From CAZMVY01 sp964617875 (lineage in GTDB: Bacteria > Planctomycetota > Phycisphaerae > UBA1845 > PWPN01): 64,000 bases of DNA. The stretch spans positions 1 to 64,000 of the forward strand of contig CAZUAI010000008.1 in NCBI GenBank assembly GCA_964617875.1, given 5' to 3'. Below the pieces are notes generated by a model. It was not told the DNA's origin and did no database searches. It saw only the letters and a list, made by a program, of their open reading frames with translations. A program made the position numbers and the translations under genes. Of this stretch, positions 15,428-24,121 are shown in pieces (within the stretch, counting starts at the first letter, position 1; every line of letters begins with the position of its first letter).

Positions 15428-17164
15428 ATGGCGGACCTGGCGAATACATCGATAGAAACGGACGACGGGGAAGTCATTTCCGACCCGATCGAGACTTCCA
15501 TCCAGACCCTGCTCAAGATGGGCAAGGGACGCGGCTACCTCACCTGGGAGGAAATGAACGACACGCTGCCCGACGAGGCCGTCTCGCCCGACAAGCTCGA
15601 GGTCGTCATGATGCGCCTCGAGACGGCCGGCATCCAGATGGTCGACGAGGGGGAGGCCGATCGACGCGGCATGCACGAGGAGGCCAAGGACGCCCGCAGG
15701 AAGGCCGCCGAGGAGGAAGAGGAGGAGATCGACCTCGAGAAGGCGATCGAGGAGGCGGGCTCGCGACGCATTGACGACCCCGTCCGCATGTACCTCACCC
15801 AGATGGGCGAGATCCCGCTGCTCACCCGCGCGCAGGAAATCGCGCTCGCCAAGAAAATCGAGCTGACGCGGATGGCCTTCCGCAAGCAGGTCCTGGAAAG
15901 CGACTACTGTGCCACGCAGGCCGTCGAGATTCTCCGCCAGGTCGCGTCCGGCGCGCTCCCGTTCGACCGCACGATGAAGATCTCCACGGCGGAGCACCTC
16001 GTCAAACGCACGATCACCAAACGCCTGCCCGAGAACCTCAGCACCACCGACAAGCTCCAGAAGCTCAACCAGGAAGACTGGGCCCGGATCAGCGAGGGGC
16101 GCGTTGCGTCCGCCGTCCGCCGCGAGACCGTCAAGCGGATGAACCAGCGGCGGCGGAAGATCGCCAAGCTGCTCGAGGAGCTTTCGCTCCGCACGAGCCG
16201 CATCCAGCCGCTGATGCGCAAGATCGAGGCACTCCTCGGCAAGATGAAGGACCTGCAGCGGCGGATCGCCGACGAGAAGAACCGGCCGACCCTGCCGCCG
16301 GACGACCTCGAGGCCATGAAGGAGGAACTCGCGGGCATGGAATCGCTGGTGCTCGAGACGCCCGAGGAGCTGGAGGCGCGGTTGGTCGCGATCCGGCGGG
16401 TGTTCTCCGAGTACGAGGACGCCAAGCGCAAGCTCTCGGGCGGCAACCTCCGCCTCGTCGTCTCCATCGCCAAGAAATACCGGAACCGCGGCCTGAGCTT
16501 CCTCGACATCATCCAGGAGGGCAACACGGGTCTGATGCGCGCCGTGGACAAGTACGAATACCGCCGCGGCTACAAGTTCAGCACCTACGCCACCTGGTGG
16601 ATCCGCCAGGCCATCACGCGGGCCATCGCCGACCACGCCCGGACGATCCGCATCCCCGTCCACATGATCGAAACGATGAGCCGCCTGCGGAACATCTCCA
16701 AGGTCATGCTGCAGGAACTCGGCCGCGAGCCCACGATCGAGGAAATCGCCAAGCGGGCGAAGATGCCGTTGTCCGAAGCACGCCGCGTGCTCAAGATCAG
16801 CCGACACCCGATCTCGCTCGACCGGCCCGTCGGCGAGAGCGAGGACTCGTACTTCGGCGACTTCATCGAGGACGACCGCGCCGAGTCGCCCATCGTCTCC
16901 GCCGGCAACGAGGCCCTGCGCGACCGCATCGAAGAGGTGCTCAAGACCCTCACCTACCGCGAGCGGGAGATCATCAAGCTCCGCTACGGCATCGGCGACG
17001 GGTACACCTACACGCTCGAGGAGGTCGGCCGGATCTTCAAGGTCACGCGCGAACGCGTCCGCCAGGTCGAGGCCAAGGCGATCCGCAAGCTCCAGCACCC
17101 GGTCCGCAGCCGCAAGCTCCAGGGCTTCCTGCCGAACCTCAACACGCAGCAGGATCAGCCGTAG
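15428..17164 (+). CDS. rpoD: Primary RNA polymerase sigma factor RpoD (sigma-70)
   Basis: About 578 residues. Region 1.1 is short (IQTLLKMGKGRGYLTWEEMN), then an acidic linker (KAAEEEEEEIDLEKA), region 1.2 (DPVRMYLTQMGEIPLLTR), and a non-conserved region of about 200 residues. Region 2 is nearly canonical: 'NLRLVVSIAKKYRNRGLSF', 'DIIQEGNTGLMRAVDKYEY' and 'FSTYATWWIRQAITRAIAD'. Region 3 follows (HARTIRIPVHMIETMSRL), then region 4 with 'LTYREREIIKLRYGI' and the helix-turn-helix 'TLEEVGRIFKVTRERVRQVE'. All features point to the housekeeping factor. The start at 15428 is preferred because GGAGGAG lies four bases before it; an ATG at 15362 with a weaker site would add 22 basic residues. It is downstream of dnaG, as in many phyla. 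Confidence 0.96.
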   Translation: MADLANTSIETDDGEVISDPIETSIQTLLKMGKGRGYLTWEEMNDTLPDEAVSPDKLEVVMMRLETAGIQMVDEGEADRRGMHEEAKDARRKAAEEEEEEIDLEKAIEEAGSRRIDDPVRMYLTQMGEIPLLTRAQEIALAKKIELTRMAFRKQVLESDYCATQAVEILRQVASGALPFDRTMKISTAEHLVKRTITKRLPENLSTTDKLQKLNQEDWARISEGRVASAVRRETVKRMNQRRRKIAKLLEELSLRTSRIQPLMRKIEALLGKMKDLQRRIADEKNRPTLPPDDLEAMKEELAGMESLVLETPEELEARLVAIRRVFSEYEDAKRKLSGGNLRLVVSIAKKYRNRGLSFLDIIQEGNTGLMRAVDKYEYRRGYKFSTYATWWIRQAITRAIADHARTIRIPVHMIETMSRLRNISKVMLQELGREPTIEEIAKRAKMPLSEARRVLKISRHPISLDRPVGESEDSYFGDFIEDDRAESPIVSAGNEALRDRIEEVLKTLTYREREIIKLRYGIGDGYTYTLEEVGRIFKVTRERVRQVEAKAIRKLQHPVRSRKLQGFLPNLNTQQDQP

Positions 17165-17368
17165 GAAACGCAAGGCGCGGTCCCGGCCTGCGCAGGCGGG
17201 CAGGACCCGCCGCCCCGGAACGTCGTCGGGAATGACGAAGATCGAGGCCCGGACGACGAAGAAGCGACGAATCCCCAGGGCGACCTTCGATTGAAGCCCG
17301 ACGCGTAGCGCCGTTCGCCACGATATCGCACGGCGCCGACGCGATGCCCGACGGACGGCATGCCGGTA

Positions 17369-17397
17369 TTGCCGCAGCGGGGCAGCAGGCGTACGCT
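17369..17397 (+). promoter_or_regulatory. Promoter candidate for the ThuA-DUF1080 gene
   Basis: TTGCCG (17369-17374), a 17-base spacer, then TACGCT (17392-17397), 34 bases before the start codon. The rest of 17165-17431 holds only small GC-rich hairpins. Confidence 0.5.
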
Positions 17398-17431
17398 ATG
17401 GGCCGATGTCGGTTATCACGGGAGCATTGCC

Positions 17432-18751
17432 ATGAAGACGGCGTTTCTGTTTGCGGGCTCGGTCCTTCTGCTGGCGTCTGTGCCGGCGTCCTTCGGCGCG
17501 GAGGCCACGCGGCCGGCGGAGACGCCCGCGCTCCGCGTCCTGATGTTCGTCGGCGGCGTGGCGCACGAGTACGAGGCGCTGCCGAGGCAGCTTGCCGAAC
17601 GGCTGAAGGCCGAACAGGGCATTGACGTCCGCGTGACGGCCGACCTCGGCGAACTCCGCGACGAAACGTTGCGGCCGTTCGACGTCATCGTCTTCAACAC
17701 GTGTCTCGACACGAAACTCACCGAAGCGCAGCGTAATGCGATCGTCGGTGCCCTGCGCGGCGGCAAGGGACTTGTCGCGGTCCACTGCGCGTTCTGGTCC
17801 TTCCAGGACTGGCCCGAGTGGCGAAAGATGGTCGGCGGGCTCGTGCTCGGCCACGACCCGTTCGGCGCGTACGACGCCGTCGTCGTCGATCCGGCACACC
17901 CGATCGCGGCCGGCGTGCCGGCGAAGTTCACCGTCAACGACGAGCCCTACCTGCTTACGGAGCGCGGCGACGACATCCATGTGATCGTCCAGACCGCCGG
18001 GCCGCACGGCAAGCACACCGCGCCGGAGCCGCAGGTCTGGACCACGCGTTACGGCGGCGGGCGGGTCGTCGGGATCACCTTCGGACACGACGCCAGAGTG
18101 CAGACGCATCCGGCGTTCCTGGGACTCCTGGCCAACGGCATCCGGTGGTCGGCCGGACGGCTGGGCGTGCCGACCATGCTGAGCGACCTCGAGCGGCAGG
18201 AGGGCTTCGAGCCGCTGTTCGACGGCAAGTCGCTCGCCGGCTGGAAGCACGAGCCGGAATACTGGCAGGCGAAGGACGGCGTCATCATCGGCAACACGAA
18301 GCCGAAGGCGCTCGACAAGTACGCATACGCGATCTACGAGAAACCCTTCGGCGACTTCGTGCTGCGCTGGAGCGTCAAGCTCGCGCCGGGCAGCAACAGC
18401 GGCATGCAGTTCCGCAGCGAGGAGCTGCCGCGGTTCGAGGTCGCCGGCTACCAGGCCGATATCGTCAAACTTGGCTGGGGCAACCTCCACGAGCAGAACG
18501 GACGTCGCCGGCTTGTGGACGGCTGGACCGGCAAGGCGGAAAAGGCCGTCAACCTCGACGACTGGAACGAGATGGAGGTCATCGCCCAGGGCCCGCACAT
18601 CGTCATCAAGGTCAACGGCGTCGTGACCGCCGACTACACCGAGCAGGACGCCTCCAGGCCCAGGAGCGGGATCCTCGCCCTGCAACTGCACAAGGGCGAG
18701 CCGACGGAGGTCCGGTTCACCAACATCCGGATCAAACGGCTCGACAAATAG
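17432..18751 (+). CDS. Secreted ThuA domain - DUF1080 (3-keto-disaccharide hydrolase) fusion
   Basis: A 439-residue exported protein (signal peptide about 1-22, ending SFGA). Residues 33-245 are a ThuA-like, amidotransferase-fold domain (VLMFVGGVAHEYEALP, 'GLVAVHCAFWSFQDWPEWR', 'TRYGGGRVVGITFGHD'). Residues 257-437 are a DUF1080 domain, a concanavalin-like sandwich recently linked to 3-keto-glycoside hydrolysis (FEPLFDGKSLAGWK, 'SNSGMQFRSEELPRFEV', 'GWGNLHEQNGRRRLVDG'). Both families are strongly expanded in planctomycetes and often sit beside oxidoreductases acting on sugars. Start at 17432 fits the signal peptide and a GGGAG site. It is preceded by its own promoter candidate and followed by the separate metal-efflux unit. 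Confidence 0.88.
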   Translation: MKTAFLFAGSVLLLASVPASFGAEATRPAETPALRVLMFVGGVAHEYEALPRQLAERLKAEQGIDVRVTADLGELRDETLRPFDVIVFNTCLDTKLTEAQRNAIVGALRGGKGLVAVHCAFWSFQDWPEWRKMVGGLVLGHDPFGAYDAVVVDPAHPIAAGVPAKFTVNDEPYLLTERGDDIHVIVQTAGPHGKHTAPEPQVWTTRYGGGRVVGITFGHDARVQTHPAFLGLLANGIRWSAGRLGVPTMLSDLERQEGFEPLFDGKSLAGWKHEPEYWQAKDGVIIGNTKPKALDKYAYAIYEKPFGDFVLRWSVKLAPGSNSGMQFRSEELPRFEVAGYQADIVKLGWGNLHEQNGRRRLVDGWTGKAEKAVNLDDWNEMEVIAQGPHIVIKVNGVVTADYTEQDASRPRSGILALQLHKGEPTEVRFTNIRIKRLDK

Positions 18752-18944
18752 GCGCGCCGGACCAGTCCGGCCGCCGGCCATCCACGTTCGGCGCAACGCA
18801 GCGAGAATCCGTCCGGGAACCACGGATCGGGGGTTGCCTGGGGCGAAAGACCGGCTGGCTCACGCAAAAAACAAGCCACAAACGGCACAGGCGCATCGGC
18901 ACTTTACGCCAGGACAACGGACACAGGTTGTTTCTTGATTGCCG

Positions 18945-18973
18945 TTGACATGCGTGTTTGTTGGTTCTAGCAT
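18945..18973 (+). promoter_or_regulatory. Near-consensus sigma-70 promoter of the metal-efflux cluster
   Basis: Perfect TTGACA (18945-18950), 17-base spacer, TAGCAT (18968-18973). The best start codon below it is ATG 18982, eight bases after the -10 box, so the transcript would start at or within a base or two of the codon. No operator-like palindrome is evident within it. Confidence 0.85.
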
Positions 18974-18981
18974 CGCTGTGC

Positions 18982-19344
18982 ATGCATCGAGTCCTCGCGG
19001 CACTCATGACGGCGTGGGCCCTCGTGGCCGTCCCGGCCTTCTGCGCGGAGGGCTGGCTGGATCACCCCTGCGCGTGCGGCGAACCGGGGTGCGACGGCGA
19101 TGGAGCCTGCCCGGACGGCCACGGCTGCCTTGATGACCCTTGTGCGTGGCAGCTCGCCCGCGCCCGGACGGCCGATGGGGATGGTTTTGCCGATCCCGGA
19201 CCGTGCATCGCCGGCCCGGCCGTCGCCGGCCCCCCGGCCGATTCGATGCCGCTGTCCATGATCGCCACGACGGCGTGGGCACGGCACGCCCGCTCCTTCT
19301 TCTCCGTCGGCGCCGACACTGTCGGTCTTCCTCTGCTGCTCTGA
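18982..19344 (+). CDS. Small Cys-rich exported protein preceding a heavy-metal RND system
   Basis: A 120-residue protein with a signal peptide (MHRVLAALMTAWALVAVPAF, then CAEG). The mature N-terminus is rich in Cys, His and Asp: DHPCACGEPGCDG, GACPDGHGCLDDPC, a likely metal-binding segment. The rest is Ala/Pro-rich and ends in a hydrophobic GLPLLL. I do not recognise a named family. Its place, first in an RND efflux unit, resembles czcI-like small periplasmic proteins, which is an analogy of position only. The start ATG has no Shine-Dalgarno site and lies eight bases after the -10 box, so it may be translated from a leaderless mRNA. The TTG that would extend it upstream falls inside the promoter and is unlikely. 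Confidence 0.65.
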   Translation: MHRVLAALMTAWALVAVPAFCAEGWLDHPCACGEPGCDGDGACPDGHGCLDDPCAWQLARARTADGDGFADPGPCIAGPAVAGPPADSMPLSMIATTAWARHARSFFSVGADTVGLPLLL

Positions 19345-19450
19345 GCGACCGCACCCGGAACCTGCCGTGTGAGCGGTGCCGCGCATCGCGCCTCGGCGGG
19401 TGCGGTTCGTTTGAATCGTACGGACAGAGTGGGCTCAGAGGGCTGTTGTC

Positions 19451-20707
19451 ATGATGATGAGACGAGGATCGGTCACGAAGGTGATACTCGGTTTTGTGTG
19501 CGGCGCCGCCATGGGCGGCGCGGGGGTGTTCTACTGGGCCGAGCGGGAGCGAGGCACGCCGACGACGCTCCCCGGCCACGGCGACGAGGAGCACGCGGAC
19601 CCGTGCTGCGGCGAACACATGGCGCCGGTCAGGGCCGGGGGCGGTCATGGGGAGCCCGAGGCGAAGGGCGTCACGCTCTCCGGGAAGGCGGCGAAGGAAG
19701 CCGGAATCGGGACAGCCGAGGCCGCCGGCGGCGAACTGGAGGAGACGCTGTCGCTCCCGGCCGAGATCGCCCTCAACGCCGACAAAGTCGCGCGCATCGT
19801 GCCGCGTGCGGCGGGCATCGTGCGGCAGGCGAACAAAGTCGTGGGCGACGAGGTGCGGGCGGGCGAGGTGATGGCCGTCCTCGAAAGCCGCGAGTTCGCC
19901 GAGGCAAAGGCGGCGTTCCTGGCCGCACGGCAGCGGCTCGCGCTCGCCCAGGCGAACCTCCAGAGCACCGAACAGCTTCACTCCGAGAAGATCGTCCCCG
20001 ACCTGAAGGTCCTCACCGTGCGGAAGGAGCAGGCCGACGCCGAGATCGACGCCAGGGCCGCCGAGTACCGGCTGCACGCCCTCGGCCTGCTGCACGAGGA
20101 CTGCCACAAGCTCGCCGACCACGACCAGGACCTGCTCGTCTATGAACTGCGGGCTCCGTTTGCCGGAACGGTCATCGAAAAACACTGCACCCTCGGCGAG
20201 GTCCTCGGCAACCAGTCGTACGCCTTCGTGCTGGCCGACCTCTCCGACGTGTGGGTGAACCTGACGGTCTACCCGCACGACCTGGCCCGCGTGAAAGTCG
20301 GCCAGACCGTCCGCATCGCGACCGACGGCCTGAAGGCGGACGGCAAGGTCGCCTACGTGAGCCCCGCCGTCTCGGAGGCGACGCGGACGGCGACGGCCCG
20401 CGTGGTCCTGCCCAACCCCGATCGGCGATGGAAGCCCGGGATGTTCGTGACGGCGACGCTCGTGACAGGCGGCGGCCGGGTCGCGGTGCTTGTCCCCAGC
20501 GAGGCGATCCAGCGGTTCGAGGGCGGCCCCGGCGTCTTCATCGCGGCCGCCGGAGAGTTCCGGCCGCGCCCGGTGAAGGTCGGCCGGTCCAACGCCACGC
20601 ACACCGAGATCCTGTCGGGCCTGGAGCCGGGCGAACGCTACGTGACGCGCGGCGCGTTCATCCTCAAGGCCGAACTCGGCAAGGGCGCCGGCGGACACGA
20701 GCACTGA
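19451..20707 (+). CDS. RND efflux periplasmic adaptor (CzcB/CusB type)
   Basis: A 418-residue membrane-fusion protein that links an inner-membrane RND pump to an outer-membrane channel. A membrane anchor lies at about 9-28. An unusual His/Cys-rich stretch follows (GHGDEEHADPCCGEHM, about 42-57), fitting metal capture. Then come the lipoyl/barrel-sandwich halves around 'ARIVPRAAGIVRQANKVVGD' and 'YELRAPFAGTVIEKH', separated by a helical hairpin (EAKAAFLAARQRLALAQ), a beta-barrel ('VNLTVYPHDLARVKVGQ') and a membrane-proximal domain. It ends GGHEH. The gene is 106 bases after the Cys-rich protein and 13 bases before the pump gene, so the three are probably co-transcribed. Confidence 0.9.
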   Translation: MMMRRGSVTKVILGFVCGAAMGGAGVFYWAERERGTPTTLPGHGDEEHADPCCGEHMAPVRAGGGHGEPEAKGVTLSGKAAKEAGIGTAEAAGGELEETLSLPAEIALNADKVARIVPRAAGIVRQANKVVGDEVRAGEVMAVLESREFAEAKAAFLAARQRLALAQANLQSTEQLHSEKIVPDLKVLTVRKEQADAEIDARAAEYRLHALGLLHEDCHKLADHDQDLLVYELRAPFAGTVIEKHCTLGEVLGNQSYAFVLADLSDVWVNLTVYPHDLARVKVGQTVRIATDGLKADGKVAYVSPAVSEATRTATARVVLPNPDRRWKPGMFVTATLVTGGGRVAVLVPSEAIQRFEGGPGVFIAAAGEFRPRPVKVGRSNATHTEILSGLEPGERYVTRGAFILKAELGKGAGGHEH

Positions 20708-20720
20708 GCGGAGGGACGCC

Positions 20721-23700
20721 ATGATCGACCGGCTCCTGCAGTTTTCGATCCGCCATCGGCTGTTGATGGTCCTGCTCGCGGCCGCCCTCGTCGCGACGGG
20801 CGCGTGGAGCTTCACCCGCCTGCCGATCGACGCCGTGCCGGACATCACGAACAAACAGGTGCAGATCAACACCGCCGTCACGGGCCTTTCCCCCGTCGAG
20901 GTCGAAAAGCAGATCACGTTCCCGATCGAGTGGGCGATGCAGGGCATCCCCGGCGTCGAGCAGATCCGGTCCATCTCGTTCTACGGCGTATCGCAGGTGA
21001 CGGCGATCTTCGACGACGACGTCGATATCTATCGGGCGCGGCAGCTCGTCGCCGAGCGCCTGGCCGAGGCCAAGGAATCGCTTCCGGCGGGCGTCGGCAC
21101 GCCGTTTCTCGGTCCGATCTGGACGGGGCTGGGCGAGATCTACTTCTGGAGCGTGGACGCCGTCGGCCCCCGGCCGGACGGCTCCCCCTACACGCCGACG
21201 GATCTCCGTACGATCCAGGACTGGCTGATCCGGCCGCAGCTCCGCTCCGTGCGGGGCGTGACGGAGATCAACGCCATCGGCGGATACCAGCGGCAGTACC
21301 ACGTCACGCCCGACCCGATGAAGCTCATTGCCTACGGCGTGGGCTTCCGCGACGTGCTCGAGGCGATCGCCGCGAACAACGCCGACGTCGGCGGCGGGTA
21401 CATCGAGCACGCCGGCGAGCAGTACACCATCCGTTCGACGGGGCGGATCCGCTCGGAGGACGACATCCGCAGCATCAAGCTGGGCTCGCGGGGCGGCGTG
21501 CCCTTCTTCGTGCGGGACGTGGCGGAGGTCGGGCCGGGCCGGGACCTGCGGACGGGCGCCGGCACGGTCAACGGCCGCGAGGCCGTCATCGGCACCGCCA
21601 TCCTGCTGTACGGCGAGAACAGTCGGGAGGTGTCCCGCCGCGTCGGTGCGAAGATCGCGGAGGTCAACCGGTCGCTGCCGGAGAACGTGCGAATCACGAC
21701 GCTGTACGACCGGACGTATCTCGTCGATGCCACGTTGCGGACCGTGCGCAACAACCTCTTCGAGGGGGCGGCCCTCGTGATCGTGGTCCTGTTCCTCCTG
21801 CTCGGCAACGCACGGGCGGCGCTGATCGTGGCGGCGTCGATCCCCCTGTCGATGCTCTTCGCGGTGACGGGCATGGCGCGGGGCGGGATCAGCGGCAACC
21901 TGATGAGCCTTGGCGCGATCGACTTCGGGCTGATCGTGGACGGCACCGTCGTCATGGTCGAGAACGTTGTGCGGCGGCTCCGCGAGCGGCAGCAGGCGCT
22001 GGGCCGGCCGCTCGAGAAGGCGGAGCGGCTCGCGCTGGTCCACGCGGCGGCGGCCGAGGTGCGCCGCCCGACGCTCTTCGGCGAACTGATCATCGCGATC
22101 GTCTACCTGCCGGTGCTGACGCTCACCGGCGTGGAAGGCAAGATGTTCCGGCCGATGGCGGCCGTCGTGCTCCTGGCGCTGGCCGGCGCCCTGCTGCTGA
22201 CGTTCACGGTGGTCCCCTCGCTCATCGCGCTGGCCCTGCGGGGGCACGTTCGCGAGCGGGACTTCTTCCTGCTGCGCGCGGCGCGGGCGGCGTATCGGCC
22301 CGTCGTCGAATGGGCCCTGCGCGAGCGGCCGGCGGTCCTGGCCGCCGCCGGGATCGTCCTGGCCGGCACGGCGATGCTCGCCTCGCGGATGGGCAGCGAG
22401 TTCGTGCCCCGCCTTCGCGAGGGCGCGCTCGCGCTGCAGCCCACGCGGATGTCCAGCATCGCGCTGACCACCAGCGTCGCCATGCAGGAGAAGGTCGAGC
22501 GGGCGCTGCGCGAGGCGTTCCCCGACGAGATCGACACGATCTTCGCCCGCACGGGAACGTCCGAGGTCGTCACCGACGTCTGCGGCCCCGAGGTGTCCGA
22601 CGCCTACATCACGCTCAAGCCCCGCGAGCAATGGAAGAAGGCCCGCACGCAGGAGGAACTCGCCGGGGCGATGGAAAAGGTCGTCCGCGAACTCCCCGGG
22701 CAGAACTACGAGTTCAGCCAGCCGATCGAGCTGCGGATGAACGAACTCGTCGCCGGCGTCCGGGGCGATCTGGCGGTCAAGGTCTACGGCGACGACATGG
22801 ACACGCTCCGTGAATACGCCGGGCGGATCGCCCGCGAACTGGGCGAGGTCCCCGGGGCGGCCGACCTCAAGGTCGAGCAGATCGCGGGCATGCCGATGAT
22901 CACGATCGAGATCGACCGCGCCGCCGTCGCCCGCTACGGGCTGAACGTGCGCGATGTCCAGGAGGTGGTCGAAATCGCGCTCGGCGGAATGACGGCCGGC
23001 CAGGTGATCGACGGCGACCGGCGGTTCGACCTGGTTGTACGGCTGCCGGAGCCGCTCCGCGGCGACATCCGGTCCATCGGCGCCCTCCCGATCGCGCTGC
23101 CGCGGGGCGAGACGGCGGATACGCACGGCGCCGCCGGAGAAGCCTCGGTACCCGGAAGCGCCGCGCCGCGCGCGGGCTACGTGCCGCTCTCGAGCGTGGC
23201 AAAGATCGACATCGCCGAAGGTGCACGACAGATCCGCCGCGAGGACGGCAAACGCCGCGTCGTCGTGCAGTGCAACGTCCGCGGACGCGACCTCGGCGGC
23301 TTCGTCCGGGAGGCGCAGCAGCGGATTCGCGAGCGGATCGGGCGGCTGCCGGAGGGTTACTGGCTGGGCTGGGGCGGCCAGTTCGAGAACATGCTGGCGG
23401 CCCGGCAGCGGCTGATGATCGTCGTGCCGCTGGCGCTCGGACTGATCTTCGTGCTGCTCTTCGCGAGCCTGAACTCGATCGGCCTGGCAGCCCTCGTGTT
23501 TACCGGCGTGCCGCTGGCCCTGACGGGCGGCGTGGCCGCGCTGTGGCTGCGCGGCAGCCCCTTCTCGATCTCCGCGGGGGTGGGGTTCATCGCGCTGTCG
23601 GGCGTCGCCGTGCTCAACGGCCTGGTGATGGTGAGCTTCATCCGCCAGCTCCGCCGTGAGGGCAAGGGCGTGCACGAGGCGGTCGTGCAGGGCAGCCTGA

Positions 23701-23894
23701 CGCGGCTCCGGCCGGTGCTCATGACGGCACTCGTGGCGTCGCTGGGCTTCGTGCCGATGGCGATGGCCACCGGCACCGGCGCCGAGGTCCAGCGGCCGCT
23801 GGCGACCGTCGTGATCGGCGGCATCGTCAGCAGCACGCTCCTGACGCTGGTCGTCCTGCCGGCGCTGTACGCCTGGTTCGAGCCGAAGGACTGA
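20721..23894 (+). CDS. Heavy-metal RND efflux pump (CzcA/CusA family)
   Basis: A 1057-residue proton-driven inner-membrane exporter. It shows the RND plan of two halves, each with a periplasmic loop and hydrophobic clusters. The first helix (HRLLMVLLAAALVATGAW) is followed by the porter motif 'RLPIDAVPDITNKQVQINT', diagnostic for heavy-metal pumps. Helix 4 carries DFGLIVDGTVVMVEN with the two Asp and one Glu that define proton relay in CzcA-type divalent-cation pumps, so Zn, Co, Cd or Ni is more likely than Cu/Ag, though this is inference. The C-terminal half shows 'GWGGQFENMLAARQRL' and ends with VVLPALYAWFEPKD. No outer-membrane factor gene (CzcC type) is present in the cluster or window. 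Confidence 0.93.
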   Translation: MIDRLLQFSIRHRLLMVLLAAALVATGAWSFTRLPIDAVPDITNKQVQINTAVTGLSPVEVEKQITFPIEWAMQGIPGVEQIRSISFYGVSQVTAIFDDDVDIYRARQLVAERLAEAKESLPAGVGTPFLGPIWTGLGEIYFWSVDAVGPRPDGSPYTPTDLRTIQDWLIRPQLRSVRGVTEINAIGGYQRQYHVTPDPMKLIAYGVGFRDVLEAIAANNADVGGGYIEHAGEQYTIRSTGRIRSEDDIRSIKLGSRGGVPFFVRDVAEVGPGRDLRTGAGTVNGREAVIGTAILLYGENSREVSRRVGAKIAEVNRSLPENVRITTLYDRTYLVDATLRTVRNNLFEGAALVIVVLFLLLGNARAALIVAASIPLSMLFAVTGMARGGISGNLMSLGAIDFGLIVDGTVVMVENVVRRLRERQQALGRPLEKAERLALVHAAAAEVRRPTLFGELIIAIVYLPVLTLTGVEGKMFRPMAAVVLLALAGALLLTFTVVPSLIALALRGHVRERDFFLLRAARAAYRPVVEWALRERPAVLAAAGIVLAGTAMLASRMGSEFVPRLREGALALQPTRMSSIALTTSVAMQEKVERALREAFPDEIDTIFARTGTSEVVTDVCGPEVSDAYITLKPREQWKKARTQEELAGAMEKVVRELPGQNYEFSQPIELRMNELVAGVRGDLAVKVYGDDMDTLREYAGRIARELGEVPGAADLKVEQIAGMPMITIEIDRAAVARYGLNVRDVQEVVEIALGGMTAGQVIDGDRRFDLVVRLPEPLRGDIRSIGALPIALPRGETADTHGAAGEASVPGSAAPRAGYVPLSSVAKIDIAEGARQIRREDGKRRVVVQCNVRGRDLGGFVREAQQRIRERIGRLPEGYWLGWGGQFENMLAARQRLMIVVPLALGLIFVLLFASLNSIGLAALVFTGVPLALTGGVAALWLRGSPFSISAGVGFIALSGVAVLNGLVMVSFIRQLRREGKGVHEAVVQGSLTRLRPVLMTALVASLGFVPMAMATGTGAEVQRPLATVVIGGIVSSTLLTLVVLPALYAWFEPKD

Positions 23895-23967
23895 CGGCGA
23901 GCGGTTGACGAGGCCGGTCCAGGGACCTTGCCACGGCTCCGGCACGCCTGCGGCCAGGCCCGCAGGC

Positions 23968-24083
23968 CCCCTTGTGGTGCAGGCTCCCAGCCCGTAGTCT
24001 TGTGGCACAGGCTTCCGGCCGGCATTCCTGTGGTCCGGCTTTCCGCCCGCATCCGTGCAGCCCGGAGGGCCGCACCACAAGGG
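23968..24083. repeat. Inverted element built of CTTGTGG units
   Basis: CTTGTGGTGC at the left end is mirrored by GCACCACAAG at the right. Inside, related units CTTGTGGTGCAGGCTCCC, TTGTGGCACAGGCTTCCGG and CTGTGGTCCGGCTTTCCG stand in tandem. The element lies between the pump gene and eda. It may also end the pump transcript. Confidence 0.75.
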
Positions 24084-24121
24084 CGCATCCGCCCGGCACC
24101 GCGCAGCAGGAGGTTCGAGTC

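Noticed and set aside
14930..17173. A 747-codon minus-strand frame opposite dnaG 3' end and rpoD
   Set aside because: It spans two certain plus-strand genes and has no recognisable features.
20664..24080. An 1138-codon minus-strand frame opposite the RND pump
   Set aside because: The plus-strand frame has clear CzcA motifs; the antisense product is low-complexity Arg/His/Asp-rich.
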